Assembly (NCBI RefSeq): GCF_943193205.1
Contig: NZ_CALPDD010000004.1
Location: 95,775 to 159,774 of the forward strand
Length of the DNA: 64,000 bases
Source of the DNA: Alistipes muris
GTDB lineage: Bacteria > Bacteroidota > Bacteroidia > Bacteroidales > Rikenellaceae
Direction of reading: 5' to 3'
The notes under the pieces are model-generated. The model did no database searches. It worked only from the letters and a program-made list of their open reading frames with translations, and was not told the DNA's origin. The translations under genes and the position numbers were made by a program. Within the stretch, counting starts at the first letter, position 1. Each line of letters starts with the position of its first letter. Shown here piece by piece: positions 37,601 through 48,651 of the stretch.

Positions 37601-37997
37601 CCACGCCGACCGCACCCTGGCCCGCAGGGTCGACCACCCGTCCGGTCACGGTCACCGGACCTTCGGGTTTGTCGGCTTCCTTGCGGAACAGCACGATGGA
37701 AGTGTTTTCCACCTCATAACCGATATTGGTCGTGCGGAAAAGTTGCTGCAATACGTTTTTCAGCGGCATGTCGGTGGCCTCGACCGAGACCTTGCGCGCC
37801 ACGTCGACGCTCTGGTCGTAGACGAACAGGTAGGTCGTCTGCCGTTCGATCTGGTCGAGCACCTGCTCCAGCGCCGTATCGGTCGCATGGAGCGTCACCG
37901 GGACGGACTGGGCCCGGGCGCGTCCGGCGCAAAGGCAGCCCAGCAGGGTCAGTAAAGGCAACAGCAAGCAGGCTCTTGCCCGGTTTTTCATCTTCAT
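34674..37997 (-). CDS. susC: SusC/RagA-family TonB-linked outer membrane receptor with STN domain (PUL2)
   Basis: 1107 residues. A signal peptide ends near RARAQ (30). An STN domain follows at ~33-105 (LHATDTALEQVLDQIERQTTYLF), then a carboxypeptidase-regulatory-like domain (~115-190), a plug with VVTALGIKRSEKALSYNVQK, and a barrel ending in ...VGFNLRLKF. Long stretches are identical to PUL1 SusC, for example around NSLSGKVAGLNIN. This indicates duplication or recent common origin. The STN domain implies signalling to the adjacent FecR. Only 46 nt separate it from fecR, so the antisense candidate of PUL1 has no room here. Confidence 0.95.
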   Translation of the reverse strand: MKMKNRARACLLLPLLTLLGCLCAGRARAQSVPVTLHATDTALEQVLDQIERQTTYLFVYDQSVDVARKVSVEATDMPLKNVLQQLFRTTNIGYEVENTSIVLFRKEADKPEGPVTVTGRVVDPAGQGAVGVAVVVKGTTVGASTGLDGTFTLQVPPPASQAVLAVNYLGYEPVELAVGSRTDFQITLQESAVDVDAVVVTALGIKRSEKALSYNVQKVDGDAIIAVKDANFVNSLSGKVAGLNINASSSGVGGASKVVMRGTKGIDQSSNALYVIDGIPMYNLADEGGTEFSSAGATEAIADLNPEDVESISVLTGAAAAALYGSQASNGAIVITTKRGEAGHTSVTVSSNTELMTPFVMPQFQNRYGTSNLDASWGPRLNASNSYGYDPAKDYFQAGVVGTETVAFSTGTDRNQTYVSASAVNSRGIIPNNGYDRYNFTFRNTTSFIHDRMKLDIGGSYIRQKDLNMTNQGIYSNPLVSAYLFPRGNDWEAIKMYERYDPARKIYTQYWPQGWGTLRSQNPYWINYRNLRANDKNRYMLNAGLTYDILDWLSVSGRIRIDNAETEYTEKLYASTEPTIAEGSENGYYGTSTIKDKQLYGDVLLNINKTFGEDWSLQANVGAAISDTRKSASQMRGPIRADGLPNVFNVFQLDNATTHRQQEGWREQYQSVFASAEIGYKGTYYLTLTGRNDWPSQLAGPHSVSASFFYPSVGGSVVLSQLVPRMPENLSYVKIRGSWASVGLPFARFLAYPTYEWDASQNVWKPQSAYPMYELKPERTNSWEVGLTMRFLKHFSLDVSYYDTKTFNQTFDPQISASSGYSKFYVQTGSVRNRGVELALGYKNTWKKVTWASNFTLSSNRNEILELVDNYKHPITGELITKERLDVGGLSQARFLLKKGGSLGDLYSTADLKRDSNGHIYVDEAGDIGVEYKVSDIKLGSVFPKANLAWRNDFQIGGFNLGFMISARLGGIVYSATQAYLDAFGVSEASAAARDRGDVRINGMDRISAEKWYGTIGGNGGLPQYYTYSATNVRLQEASIGYTIPKKKLGDVVEITLSLVGRNLWMIYCKAPFDPEAVATTGNYYQGIDYFMMPSLRSVGFNLRLKF

Positions 37998-38043
37998 AGG
38001 TTCATCTTGGTTTATTAAGTTGGGCGGTTTGTTCGGGGAGAGG

Positions 38044-38988
38044 TCAGCGTATGTAAATCACATCCCGGGTTTCGTTGCGCACATACTCGAAATCGGCGTT
38101 GCGCTGCAAAATCCACAGCGCGTGGTCGATGCCTTCGGCTATTCGGATTTTTCCGGTCAGGGAGCGGGTTCCGGCGGGCTCGCGTTCCACTTCGATGCGC
38201 ACGCCGTAACACTTCTCGAATTCGCGCAGCAGCCCGCGGAACGAGGCGTCGCGGAACACGATCAGCCCTTCGCGCCAACGGAAACGTTCATGGTCGGGGA
38301 TGGGTTCCACCACCAGCCGGCCTGCGGTCCGCAGCACCCGGTGGTCGGGCTGCAACTCCACCCGGTTGCGCGAATCGGCCTTGTCGACCACGCGGACGCG
38401 GCCTTCGACCAGCGAAGCGGTGAACTCTTCGGCTTCGGCACGGGCTTCGACGTCGAACTTCGTACCGAGCACCTCTACGTTGCAGGCATAGGTCTCGACC
38501 ACGAACGGACGGTTCTCGTCGTGCGTCACATCGAAAAACGCCTCGCCTTTCAGCTCGACGCGTCGTTCGTCGTTCGTAAAGAATGCGGGATAGCGCAGTT
38601 CGGAGAGCGCGTTCATGCAGACCTGGGTGCCGTCGGGCAGCGTCACGTCCACATGCTGTCCCGCCGGCACGGAAATCACGTTGCAAGCCTGCGCAAACTT
38701 GTCGTTCGTGCGCGACACCCAGGTCGCACCGATGCTCGCCGCCACGGCTATCGCGGCAGCGTATCGCATCGTTCGGCGCACCCATGGCGGGAGTATAAGC
38801 CCCCTGTGCGCGGTCTGCCGCGCCGGGCCGGTGGGCCGGGCGTGCATCAGCAGCGCATCGAACACCCGGCGTTCGGCCAGCAGCTCCTCGCGGTGCGCGG
38901 GGTCTTCGCCGAGCCATTCGAGCACCCGGCGTTCATCCTCGGCAGAGGCTTTACCATCGAAGAATCGGTACAACAGTTCTTTCTCCAT
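38044..38988 (-). CDS. FecR-family anti-sigma factor (PUL2)
   Basis: 314 residues. A cytoplasmic N-terminal part (MEKELLYRFFDGKASAEDERRV) is followed by one membrane segment at ~73-91, the periplasmic FecR domain (VPAGQHVDVTLPDGTQVCMNALSELRYP) and a C-terminal STN-contacting domain (FRGLLREFEKCYGVRIEVE). It holds the adjacent ECF sigma factor until SusC signals substrate. Confidence 0.92.
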   Translation of the reverse strand: MEKELLYRFFDGKASAEDERRVLEWLGEDPAHREELLAERRVFDALLMHARPTGPARQTAHRGLILPPWVRRTMRYAAAIAVAASIGATWVSRTNDKFAQACNVISVPAGQHVDVTLPDGTQVCMNALSELRYPAFFTNDERRVELKGEAFFDVTHDENRPFVVETYACNVEVLGTKFDVEARAEAEEFTASLVEGRVRVVDKADSRNRVELQPDHRVLRTAGRLVVEPIPDHERFRWREGLIVFRDASFRGLLREFEKCYGVRIEVEREPAGTRSLTGKIRIAEGIDHALWILQRNADFEYVRNETRDVIYIR

Positions 38989-39082
38989 GACATAGTAATA
39001 ACCCCTCTACGCAAGACATCCCTGAAAAAAAATCATTTTTTTCAGGGATGTCCTGTGAGGGCGGTACCGTCTGGGAAAGTAA

Positions 39083-39667
39083 TCAGTTGGCTGTGAACCA
39101 GAAGAGGAAGAAAGCAAGGTAATCTTTCAGCGCTACCCGCAGCCACTTCATCGCTTTCGAGACCTCGAATTCGACGCTCTTGACCGTGATGCCCATTTCG
39201 TCGGCGATTTCCTTGTAGCTTTGGCCGCGAAAACGGCTGCGGACAAAGATTTCGCGCGTACGTTCAGGCATCTGCGCCAGCGTCTCGTCCACGATGCGGC
39301 GGGCTTCCTTGCTGAAGAGTTCTTCCGGGTTGCAGGCTTCCAGCGTCGCTATGCGTGTGCGCAAGACCTGCGTATTATGGGAGTGGAGGGTCTCCGCCGC
39401 ACGGAGCCGCACGGCCTGGCCGCGCAGGCGGTTGAGACACTTGTTTTTGACGATGGTTAGCGTGTAGGGCGGGAAAGTTTCCACGGTGAGGGTTTCGCGG
39501 TGTCTCCACGCCGCCACGAAACTCTCCATGACTATGTCTTCGGCCTCGGCAGGGTCGGCCACATAGCCCGCAGCAAAACGGAGGAACCGCGGGCGGTATT
39601 CGCCGAAGAGTCGGTCGAATGCCGCCATATCCAGGACCTCGCCGGGTCGGGGCGTTTCGGGGTACAT
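39083..39667 (-). CDS. ECF RNA polymerase sigma factor (Bacteroidetes FecI-like), PUL2
   Basis: 194 residues. Region 2 is about residues 17-55 (LFGEYRPRFLRFAAGYVADPAEAEDIVMESFVAAW). Region 4 is about 130-185 (MPERTREIFVRSRFRGQSYKEIADEMGITVKSVEFEV). Unlike the PUL1 sigma gene it has no long homopolymer. Expected to activate PUL2 when released by FecR. Confidence 0.94.
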   Translation of the reverse strand: MYPETPRPGEVLDMAAFDRLFGEYRPRFLRFAAGYVADPAEAEDIVMESFVAAWRHRETLTVETFPPYTLTIVKNKCLNRLRGQAVRLRAAETLHSHNTQVLRTRIATLEACNPEELFSKEARRIVDETLAQMPERTREIFVRSRFRGQSYKEIADEMGITVKSVEFEVSKAMKWLRVALKDYLAFFLFWFTAN

Positions 39668-39692
39668 CGTCGTTTCGCTTGCTTATGGTCTA

Positions 39693-39724
39693 CAAAGATA
39701 GTGCAAGACACGTGCAAATCCAAA
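39693..39724 (-). promoter_or_regulatory. Predicted promoter of the PUL2 sigma gene
   Basis: Minus-strand TATCTTTG (39693-39700) and TTTG (39721-39724) are 20 nt apart, a full match to the Bacteroidetes housekeeping consensus. Transcription would start about 20 nt before the ATG at 39667. Confidence 0.7.
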
Positions 39725-39742
39725 TCCGTTTCCGCTGACCGA

Positions 39743-39775
39743 TAACAAAATGCGGGCTGCACCTATGCAGCCCGC
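39743..39775 (-). terminator. Intrinsic terminator of the pyr operon
   Basis: GCGGGCTGCA (39752-39761) and TGCAGCCCGC (39766-39775) form a perfect 10-bp stem with a 4-nt loop. On the minus strand it is followed by ATTTTGTTA. It lies 22 nt after pyrB. Confidence 0.85.
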
Positions 39776-39797
39776 GATTCATAAAAACGCCTTGTCC

Positions 39798-40883
39798 TTA
39801 CCGCGCTTCGGCTTCGCAGTAGGCACAGCGGCAGGTGCCGTCGGCCGCCCGGCGGAACAGCCGGTCCACATCTTCGGTCGCCGAGATGCAGCGCGGATTC
39901 GGGCACATCCGTTCGTTCACGATGTACGATTCCGCGAAAACCGGCGTCCGCCCGTAAGGCTTGTTTTCCCCGGCCTGCTCCAGCAGCGTCAGAATAAGCG
40001 CCATGCGCACGAACTTGCCGTTTTCCACCTGCCGGAAATAAGCCGCCCGCGGATCGTTGTCGACCGACCGCGCTATTTCGTTGACCCGCGGCAGCGGATG
40101 CAGGACAATCATATCCTCACGGGCCGTCTTCAGCTTCTGAGGGTCGAGCACGAAGCTGTCCTTCACCCGGTCGTACTCCGCTTCGTCGGCAAAACGTTCT
40201 TTCTGCACGCGCGTCATGTAGAGGATGTCCAGTTCGGGCATCGCCTCCTCCATCGTGCGCACCTCGCGGAATTCCAACCCTGAATTGGCACTCATTTCGT
40301 GCAGCATGTAGTCGGGCAGGCGCAGCTCTTCGGGCGAAATCAAGATGACCTTCACCCCCTCGTAGCGCGACAGCGCCTTGATGAGCGAATGAACCGTGCG
40401 GCCGAATTTCAGGTCGCCGCAGAAGCCGACGGTCAGATGGTCGAAGCGGCCTTTCTCGCGCTTGATGGTCAGCAGGTCGGTCAGCGTCTGCGTGGGATGG
40501 GCATGGCTGCCGTCGCCCGCATTGATGACCGGAATCCCCGCATATTGCGACGCCGCCAGCGGAGCGCCCTCCTTGAAATGGCGCATCGCTATGATGTCCG
40601 CAAAGCAACGGACGACGCGTACCGTGTCGGCCACCGTCTCGCCCTTGGAGACCGACGACGACCGGGCGTCCGAGAATCCGATGACTTCGCCGCCCAGCTC
40701 CAGCATCGCCGACGTGAAACTGAGCCGCGTGCGGGTCGAGGGTTCGTAGAACAGCGTCGCCAGCTTCTTGCCCTTGCAGGCCTGGCTGTATCCCGCGCGG
40801 TCGGCTATGATTTTCTCCGCCAGCGCTATGACCTGCCCGGTCTCTTCGACCGTCAGGTCCATGGGGTCTATCAGATGACGCAT
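39798..40883 (-). CDS. pyrB: Aspartate carbamoyltransferase fused to a PyrI-like zinc domain
   Basis: 361 residues, about 50 more than a normal catalytic chain. The catalytic part has the carbamoyl-phosphate loop [11 protein letters not shown] and [10 protein letters not shown]. After ~residue 320 the chain continues into a zinc motif like the C-terminal half of PyrI: Cys327-x4-Cys332 (CPNPRCIS) and Cys353-x2-Cys356 (CAYCE). The nucleotide-binding N-terminal domain of PyrI is absent. In E. coli this zinc domain holds regulatory and catalytic chains together; here it may stabilise catalytic-chain assembly without allosteric nucleotide control. It is the last gene of the pyr operon. Confidence 0.95.
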   Translation of the reverse strand: MRHLIDPMDLTVEETGQVIALAEKIIADRAGYSQACKGKKLATLFYEPSTRTRLSFTSAMLELGGEVIGFSDARSSSVSKGETVADTVRVVRCFADIIAMRHFKEGAPLAASQYAGIPVINAGDGSHAHPTQTLTDLLTIKREKGRFDHLTVGFCGDLKFGRTVHSLIKALSRYEGVKVILISPEELRLPDYMLHEMSANSGLEFREVRTMEEAMPELDILYMTRVQKERFADEAEYDRVKDSFVLDPQKLKTAREDMIVLHPLPRVNEIARSVDNDPRAAYFRQVENGKFVRMALILTLLEQAGENKPYGRTPVFAESYIVNERMCPNPRCISATEDVDRLFRRAADGTCRCAYCEAEAR

Positions 40884-40895
40884 AAATTTGGGGTA

Positions 40896-41013
40896 ATTAA
40901 AAATGAAAAATGAAAAATGAAAAATTAAAAATCAGTCTATTATTCGCCAGTCACTACCGATGTTGCATACGACAAGAATAATTTTCAATTCTTAATTTTT
41001 CATTTTTAATTCG
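40896..41013. repeat. Inverted pair of AT-rich simple-repeat arms (pyrE-pyrB gap)
   Basis: The left arm (40896-40933) is built of AAAAATGA-type units. The right arm (40982-41013) is its approximate inverse complement (TTCTTAATTTTTCATTTTTA). They flank about 50 nt of ordinary sequence. A long AT-rich hairpin could form in the RNA between pyrE and pyrB. No gene is seen in this 131-nt gap. Confidence 0.7.
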
Positions 41014-41014
41014 A

Positions 41015-41644
41015 TTATTTCATCCACCCCTCGTCGGCGGGGTTGTTGCGGAACGTTATCAGACGCTGCTTGTCCTCGGGGCGGATGTATCCCTCGGCCG
41101 CGGCCACCTCGACCAGCGCGTCGAGGTTCGACAGGCTGTGGTTCTCCACGCCCGCTTCGCGCAGGCGGTCCAGCCCTTTCTGCATCCCGTAGGTGAAGAT
41201 CGACGCTACGCCCAGCACCTCGGCACCCGCTTCGCGCAAGGCTTCCACCACTTCGATGCACGAGCCTGCCGTCGAAATCAAGTCTTCGATGACCACCACT
41301 TTCTGGCCTTTTTCGAGTTTGCCCTCGATGCGGTTGCCGCGGCCGTGGTCCTTGGCTCCCGAACGGACATAACCCATCGGGAGGTCGAGCAGCGTCGCCG
41401 TTATTGCGGCATGGGCGATTCCGGCCGTCGAGGTTCCCATCAGCACCTGCGCTTCGGGGTATTTGGTGCGGACGATTTCCGCCAGTCCGGCTTCCACATG
41501 CCTGCGCACCTCCACGGCCGTCAATGTCAGCCGGTTGTCGCAGTAAATCGGGCTCTTGATTCCGCTCGCCCACGTGAACGGTTGTTCGGGTCGCAGGAAC
41601 ACCGCGCCTATCGACAGCAGGTCCTTGGCAATTTTCTTTTCCAT
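41015..41644 (-). CDS. pyrE: Orotate phosphoribosyltransferase
   Basis: 209 residues from MEKKIAKDLLSIGAVFL. Transfers PRPP to orotate to make OMP. The PRPP-binding loop is VVVIEDLISTAGS, and the conserved FTWASGIKSPIYCDNR and RSGAKDHGRGN segments are present. It lies 22 nt after the glutaredoxin-like gene. Confidence 0.97.
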   Translation of the reverse strand: MEKKIAKDLLSIGAVFLRPEQPFTWASGIKSPIYCDNRLTLTAVEVRRHVEAGLAEIVRTKYPEAQVLMGTSTAGIAHAAITATLLDLPMGYVRSGAKDHGRGNRIEGKLEKGQKVVVIEDLISTAGSCIEVVEALREAGAEVLGVASIFTYGMQKGLDRLREAGVENHSLSNLDALVEVAAAEGYIRPEDKQRLITFRNNPADEGWMK

Positions 41645-41666
41645 ATTTTCAGTTCGTTTCGGTTCT

Positions 41667-41927
41667 TCATTCCAGCGCCTTGCGCAGGATCCGCTCCACT
41701 TCGTCGGGGTAGATGCCGCCTTCGTGGACCTTCGTCCCGCCGACATAGAACGTCGGGACATAATAGTAGTCGTAGCGGTCGGCCTCTTCGGGGTTTTCCG
41801 ATTCCTCGACCATCTCGATTTCCACGGCCGCCAGTTCCGGATGCGCCGCCTTGGCGTCGGCTACGTATTGCAGGGCCCGTTTGCAGAAAGGGCAGTTGCG
41901 CAGGTAAAACAGTTTTACGGACTTCAT
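41667..41927 (-). CDS. Glutaredoxin-like / thioredoxin-fold protein inside the pyr operon
   Basis: 86 residues starting MKSVKLFYLRNCPFCKRAL. The CPFC motif at residues 12-15, the cis-proline region YVPTFYVGG and the short length fit a small glutaredoxin-like protein. It sits between pyrF and pyrE on the same strand. A link to pyrimidine enzymes, such as redox care of the PyrDK iron-sulfur/flavin enzyme, is only a guess from location. Confidence 0.85.
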   Translation of the reverse strand: MKSVKLFYLRNCPFCKRALQYVADAKAAHPELAAVEIEMVEESENPEEADRYDYYYVPTFYVGGTKVHEGGIYPDEVERILRKALE

Positions 41928-41933
41928 GTTTCA

Positions 41934-42012
41934 GTGAATAATTAATAGTGAATAGTGCATAATTAAGTTCAGCAAAACCTATTCCTTATTAACTATTCAT
42001 TATTCATTCGCA
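41934..42012. repeat. Inverted AT-rich repeat arms covering the 3' end of pyrF
   Basis: GAATAATTAATAGTGAATAG (left) and an inverse-related arm ending CTATTCATTATTCATTCG (right) flank ~25 nt. The right arm contains the pyrF stop codon, so the last two PyrF residues (Asn-Glu) are read from the repeat. Confidence 0.7.
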
Positions 42013-42713
42013 AGAAATTCCGCCACGCAGCGTCGGTAGGCCGCCACCGGGTCGGCCGCCGCCGTGATGGGGCGCCCCACCACGATGTAGTCCGAACCGA
42101 TTTCGCGGGCCCGGGCCGGGGTGGTCACCCGCACCTGGTCGGCTACTTCGCCGTCGGCAAAGCGCACGCCCGGCGTCACGGTCAGAAATTCCGCGCCGCA
42201 CGCTTCGTGGACCATTCCCGCTTCCAGCGGCGAACAGACCACGCCGTCGAGCCCCGCTTCGCGCGCGTTGCACGCATATTTCACAATCGTTTCGTTGATC
42301 GGGGCCCCAATCAGCAGTTCGCGCTGCATACGTTCCTCGCTCGTCGACGTGAGCTGCGTCACCGCTATCAGCAGCGGCCGCGTGCCGTCCTCGCGCGTCA
42401 GTCCCTCCACGGCCGCGCGCATCATCTCGATGGTCCCTGCCGCGTGGACGTTGCACATGTCCACGTCCAGCCGCGACAGCACGGCCATCGCCTTGCGTAC
42501 CGTGTTGGGAATGTCGTGCAGTTTGAGGTCCAGGAATATCCGGTGGCCGCGGCGCTTGATTTCCCGCACCACGGCCGGGCCCTCGGCATAGTAGAGCTCC
42601 ATGCCGATTTTCAGAAAGGGTTTTCCCGATTCGGTTGTGAAACGGTCGAGGAAACGGAATGTCTCTTCCGCCGACTTGAAGTCGCAGGCAATGATTACGT
42701 CCTTGTTCATCAT
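42000..42713 (-). CDS. pyrF: Orotidine 5'-phosphate decarboxylase
   Basis: 237 residues of the short type I OMP decarboxylase. The catalytic motif FLDLKLHDIPNTV carries the Asp-Lys-Asp catalytic network. VTPGVRFADGE and YIVVGRPIT are the phosphate-binding parts. Makes UMP, the last step of the pathway. It overlaps the pyrD stop by 4 nt. Confidence 0.97.
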   Translation of the reverse strand: MMNKDVIIACDFKSAEETFRFLDRFTTESGKPFLKIGMELYYAEGPAVVREIKRRGHRIFLDLKLHDIPNTVRKAMAVLSRLDVDMCNVHAAGTIEMMRAAVEGLTREDGTRPLLIAVTQLTSTSEERMQRELLIGAPINETIVKYACNAREAGLDGVVCSPLEAGMVHEACGAEFLTVTPGVRFADGEVADQVRVTTPARAREIGSDYIVVGRPITAAADPVAAYRRCVAEFLANE

Positions 42714-43657
42714 ACGATTCCTATTATGTCGCTCAGTTTTTCGATGCCCAGCCGCTGCATTTCGCCGGGCAGGGCTTCAATGATTTTCTTGCAGGCATAG
42801 GGGTCTGTCAGGTTCGCCGCCCCCACTTCCACGGCCGTCGCTCCGGCCATCATCATCTCGATGACGTCGCGCGCCGTCTCCACGCCGCCGCAGCCGATGA
42901 CGGGGACCGCGCATGCCTTGGCCACCTGGTAGACCATCCGCACCGCCACCGGGAAGACCGCCGTCCCCGAGAATCCGCCCATCGTGTTGGCGATGACGGG
43001 TTTGCGGCGCGCCACGTCGATACGCATCCCCAGCAGCGTATTTATCAGGCACAGCCCGTCGGCTCCGGCTTCTTCGCAAGCCTTGGCTATCGCCACGATG
43101 TCCGTCACGTTGGGGCTCAGCTTGATGTAGACCGGTTTGGTCGTCACGGCCTTCACCGCCCGCGTCACCTCGGCGGCCGCTTCGGGCGAGGTGCCGAACG
43201 ACATGCCCCCGTGCCGCACGTTGGGGCACGATACGTTCACTTCGATCAGCCCCACCTGCTCCTCCTTGTCGATGCGTTCGCAGCAATAGGCGTATTCTTC
43301 CACCGAGAAGCCCGAGATGTTGGCCACGAGCGGCTTATGGAAATATTCGCGCAGGCGCGGCAGTTCGCAGGCTATCACGTGGTCGATACCCGGGTTTTGC
43401 AGGCCTACGGCGTTGATCATCCCCGCACGGCATTCGGCTATGCGCGGCGTCGGGTTGCCGAAGCGGGCTTCGCGCGTGGTTCCCTTGAACGCGAACGAAC
43501 CCAGGATGTTCAGGTCGTAGAATTCGCGGAACTCTTCGCCGTAGCCGAACGTCCCGCTCGCCGGAATCACCGGATTGTCCAGCCTCAACCCGCTCAGTAT
43601 GACGGATGTATCCCGGTTCGATTGTGAATTGTGAATTATGGATTGTGAATTCACCAT
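42710..43657 (-). CDS. pyrD: Dihydroorotate dehydrogenase, class 1B catalytic subunit
   Basis: 315 residues. FMN enzyme oxidising dihydroorotate. The class 1 active-site Cys lies in IEVNVSCPNVRHGG, and the FMN-phosphate motif is VIGCGGVETARDV. Adjacent pyrK marks it as the NAD-dependent class 1B form. The annotated start at 43657 overlaps the pyrK stop. The first ~14 residues ([13 protein letters not shown]) are read from an AT-rich repeat, and family homology begins at VILSGLRLDNPV. No later ATG exists before homology begins, so the repeat apparently supplies the start codon. Confidence 0.95.
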   Translation of the reverse strand: MVNSQSIIHNSQSNRDTSVILSGLRLDNPVIPASGTFGYGEEFREFYDLNILGSFAFKGTTREARFGNPTPRIAECRAGMINAVGLQNPGIDHVIACELPRLREYFHKPLVANISGFSVEEYAYCCERIDKEEQVGLIEVNVSCPNVRHGGMSFGTSPEAAAEVTRAVKAVTTKPVYIKLSPNVTDIVAIAKACEEAGADGLCLINTLLGMRIDVARRKPVIANTMGGFSGTAVFPVAVRMVYQVAKACAVPVIGCGGVETARDVIEMMMAGATAVEVGAANLTDPYACKKIIEALPGEMQRLGIEKLSDIIGIV

Positions 43658-43660
43658 AAG
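43618..43660. repeat. AT-rich simple repeat forming the pyrD 5' end
   Basis: Three related units (ATTGTGAATTGTGAATTAT, then GGATTGTGAATTC) run directly over the pyrD start codon. On the coding strand they encode the non-conserved [13 protein letters not shown] tail. Confidence 0.7.
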
Positions 43661-44384
43661 ATTTCATTTTTCATCAGTACCGGCCCTTCCTTGCAGATGC
43701 GCTTGTTGCCCGTCAGCGTCCTGCACGAGCAACCCATGCAGGCGCCGAATCCGCAGCCCATGCGCTCCTCGAACGACAGCTGACCGTCGCACGGGGTCGC
43801 CTGGCACAGCGCTCTCAGCATCGGCTGCGGGCCGCAGGCATAGAAATAGTCGAAATCGAGCCCCGCGAGAGCGTCGGTCACGAATCCCCTTACGCCCTCG
43901 CTCCCGTCGGCCGTCGCCACCGTCACCGCGCACCCCAGTGCCCGGAATTCTTCGGCATAGAAGACTTCCGCCGCCGTGTTGAAGCCCAGCACGACCTGCA
44001 CGGGCTTGCCGGCCGCCAGAAGCACTTTGGCCAGGTTGTAGAGCGGCGGCACGCCTACCCCGCCGCCTACCAGCAGAGGCCGCCGGGCTTCGTTGTCGGT
44101 CGAGAAACCGTTGCCCAGCCCCGTCAGCAGGTCGAGCCGTTCGCCCGCCCCCATCCGGGCCATCTGGGCCGTCCCCTCGCCCACCACCTTATATATAAGG
44201 GTCAGCGTCTGCGCATCGTAGTCGCACACCGAAATCGGCCGGCGCAGGTACCTGCCCGCCAGCGCGATGTTGACGAACTGCCCCGGCCGCACGATCCAGC
44301 GCGTGTCGCCCTTGAGCCGCATCCGCCGCACCGTTGCGGTCAGCGGCACGTTCTCTTCGACGGTATAGATTCCTTGCTTGTACA

Positions 44385-44388
<4 letters not shown>
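43651..44388 (-). CDS. pyrK: Dihydroorotate dehydrogenase electron-transfer subunit
   Basis: 245 residues from the ATG overlapping the carB stop (ATGA). Links PyrD FMN to NAD through FAD and a [2Fe-2S] centre. FAD motif [12 protein letters not shown] region GGGVGVPPL and CGPQPML, then the cluster ligands in [13 protein letters not shown] and RICKEGPV. The long open frame upstream of 44388 is a shadow of carB. Confidence 0.95.
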
Positions 44389-47559
<3,171 letters not shown>

Positions 47560-47567
<8 letters not shown>

Positions 47568-48651
47568 TTTTGTGCTCCTCCATCATTTTAATGAACTTGT
47601 CGAACAGATAGCTGCTGTCCTGCGGTCCCGGTGCGCTCTCGGGGTGGTACTGCACCGAGAAGACCTTTTCCTCGGGGCATTCCACCCCCTCGGCCGTGTT
47701 GTCCAGCAGATTCACGTGGGTCAGCCGCAGGGGCGTTCCCTCAAGCGATTCGATGTCGACCGCAAAGCTGTGGTTCTGGCTCGTAATTTCTATCTTGCCC
47801 GTATCCAGGCATTTCACCGGGTGGTTGCCTCCGCGGTGGCCGAATTTCATCTTGAAAGTCTTCGCGCCGTAGGCCAGCGCCACCATCTGATGGCCCATGC
47901 AGATGCCGAATATCGGCAGGCGGCCTTTCAGCGCCCGGACCTTTTCGATGACGGGCTCCACGTCCACCGGGTCGCCCGGGCCGTTCGACAGGAAGATTCC
48001 GTCGGGCCGGAACGCCAGTATCTCCTCCACCGTCGCGTCGTAGGGCACCACCGTCACGTTGCAGCCCTTGGCGTTCAGACAGCGGATGATGTTGTATTTG
48101 ATGCCGCAGTCCACAGCCACCACGTCGTAGCGGTGGTTGGGCGTGCGCGAGAACCAGCGTTTCCTGCAGCTCACCCGCGCCACCATGTCGTGCGGCAGTT
48201 CGCACGCGCGCAGGCGTTCCATCGCTTCCTCGTGCGGCGTGGCGGCGTCCGTAATCATCACTTTCTGGCTCCCCTCGTCGCGGATTATCCGCGTCAGACA
48301 GCGGGTGTCGACGCCCGAGATGCCCGGAATGCCCATCTCCTCGAACACCTCGTTCAGCGTGCGCGTATAGCGGAAGTTCGACGGGATGTCGTTGTACTCG
48401 CGCACGATCAGTCCGCCGATGGTCGGGAACTTGGTTTCGTAGTCTTCTTCGGCCGTGCCGTAGTTGCCGATCAGCGGATAGGTCATCACCACCGTCTGGC
48501 CCGTGTACGAGGGGTCGGAGATGATTTCCTGGTAGCCCACCATCGAGGTGTTGAAGACGATTTCGTGAATCGCCTCCTTGTCGGCTCCGAACCCGTAGCC
48601 GTAGAATTCGCGGCCATTTTCGAGTACGATTTTCTTGGTGTAAGGTTTCAT
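47560..48651 (-). CDS. carA: Carbamoyl-phosphate synthase small (glutaminase) subunit
   Basis: 363 residues. The N-terminal CarA domain begins [16 protein letters not shown]. The class I glutamine amidotransferase domain has its nucleophile Cys in [16 protein letters not shown] and the His-x-Glu pair near the C-terminus ([11 protein letters not shown]). It overlaps pyrC by 4 nt and carB by 8 nt. Confidence 0.98.

Noticed and set aside
38000..38043. Second DonS-like antisense RNA at PUL2
   Set aside because: Only 46 nt between fecR and susC, with no terminator on the plus strand.
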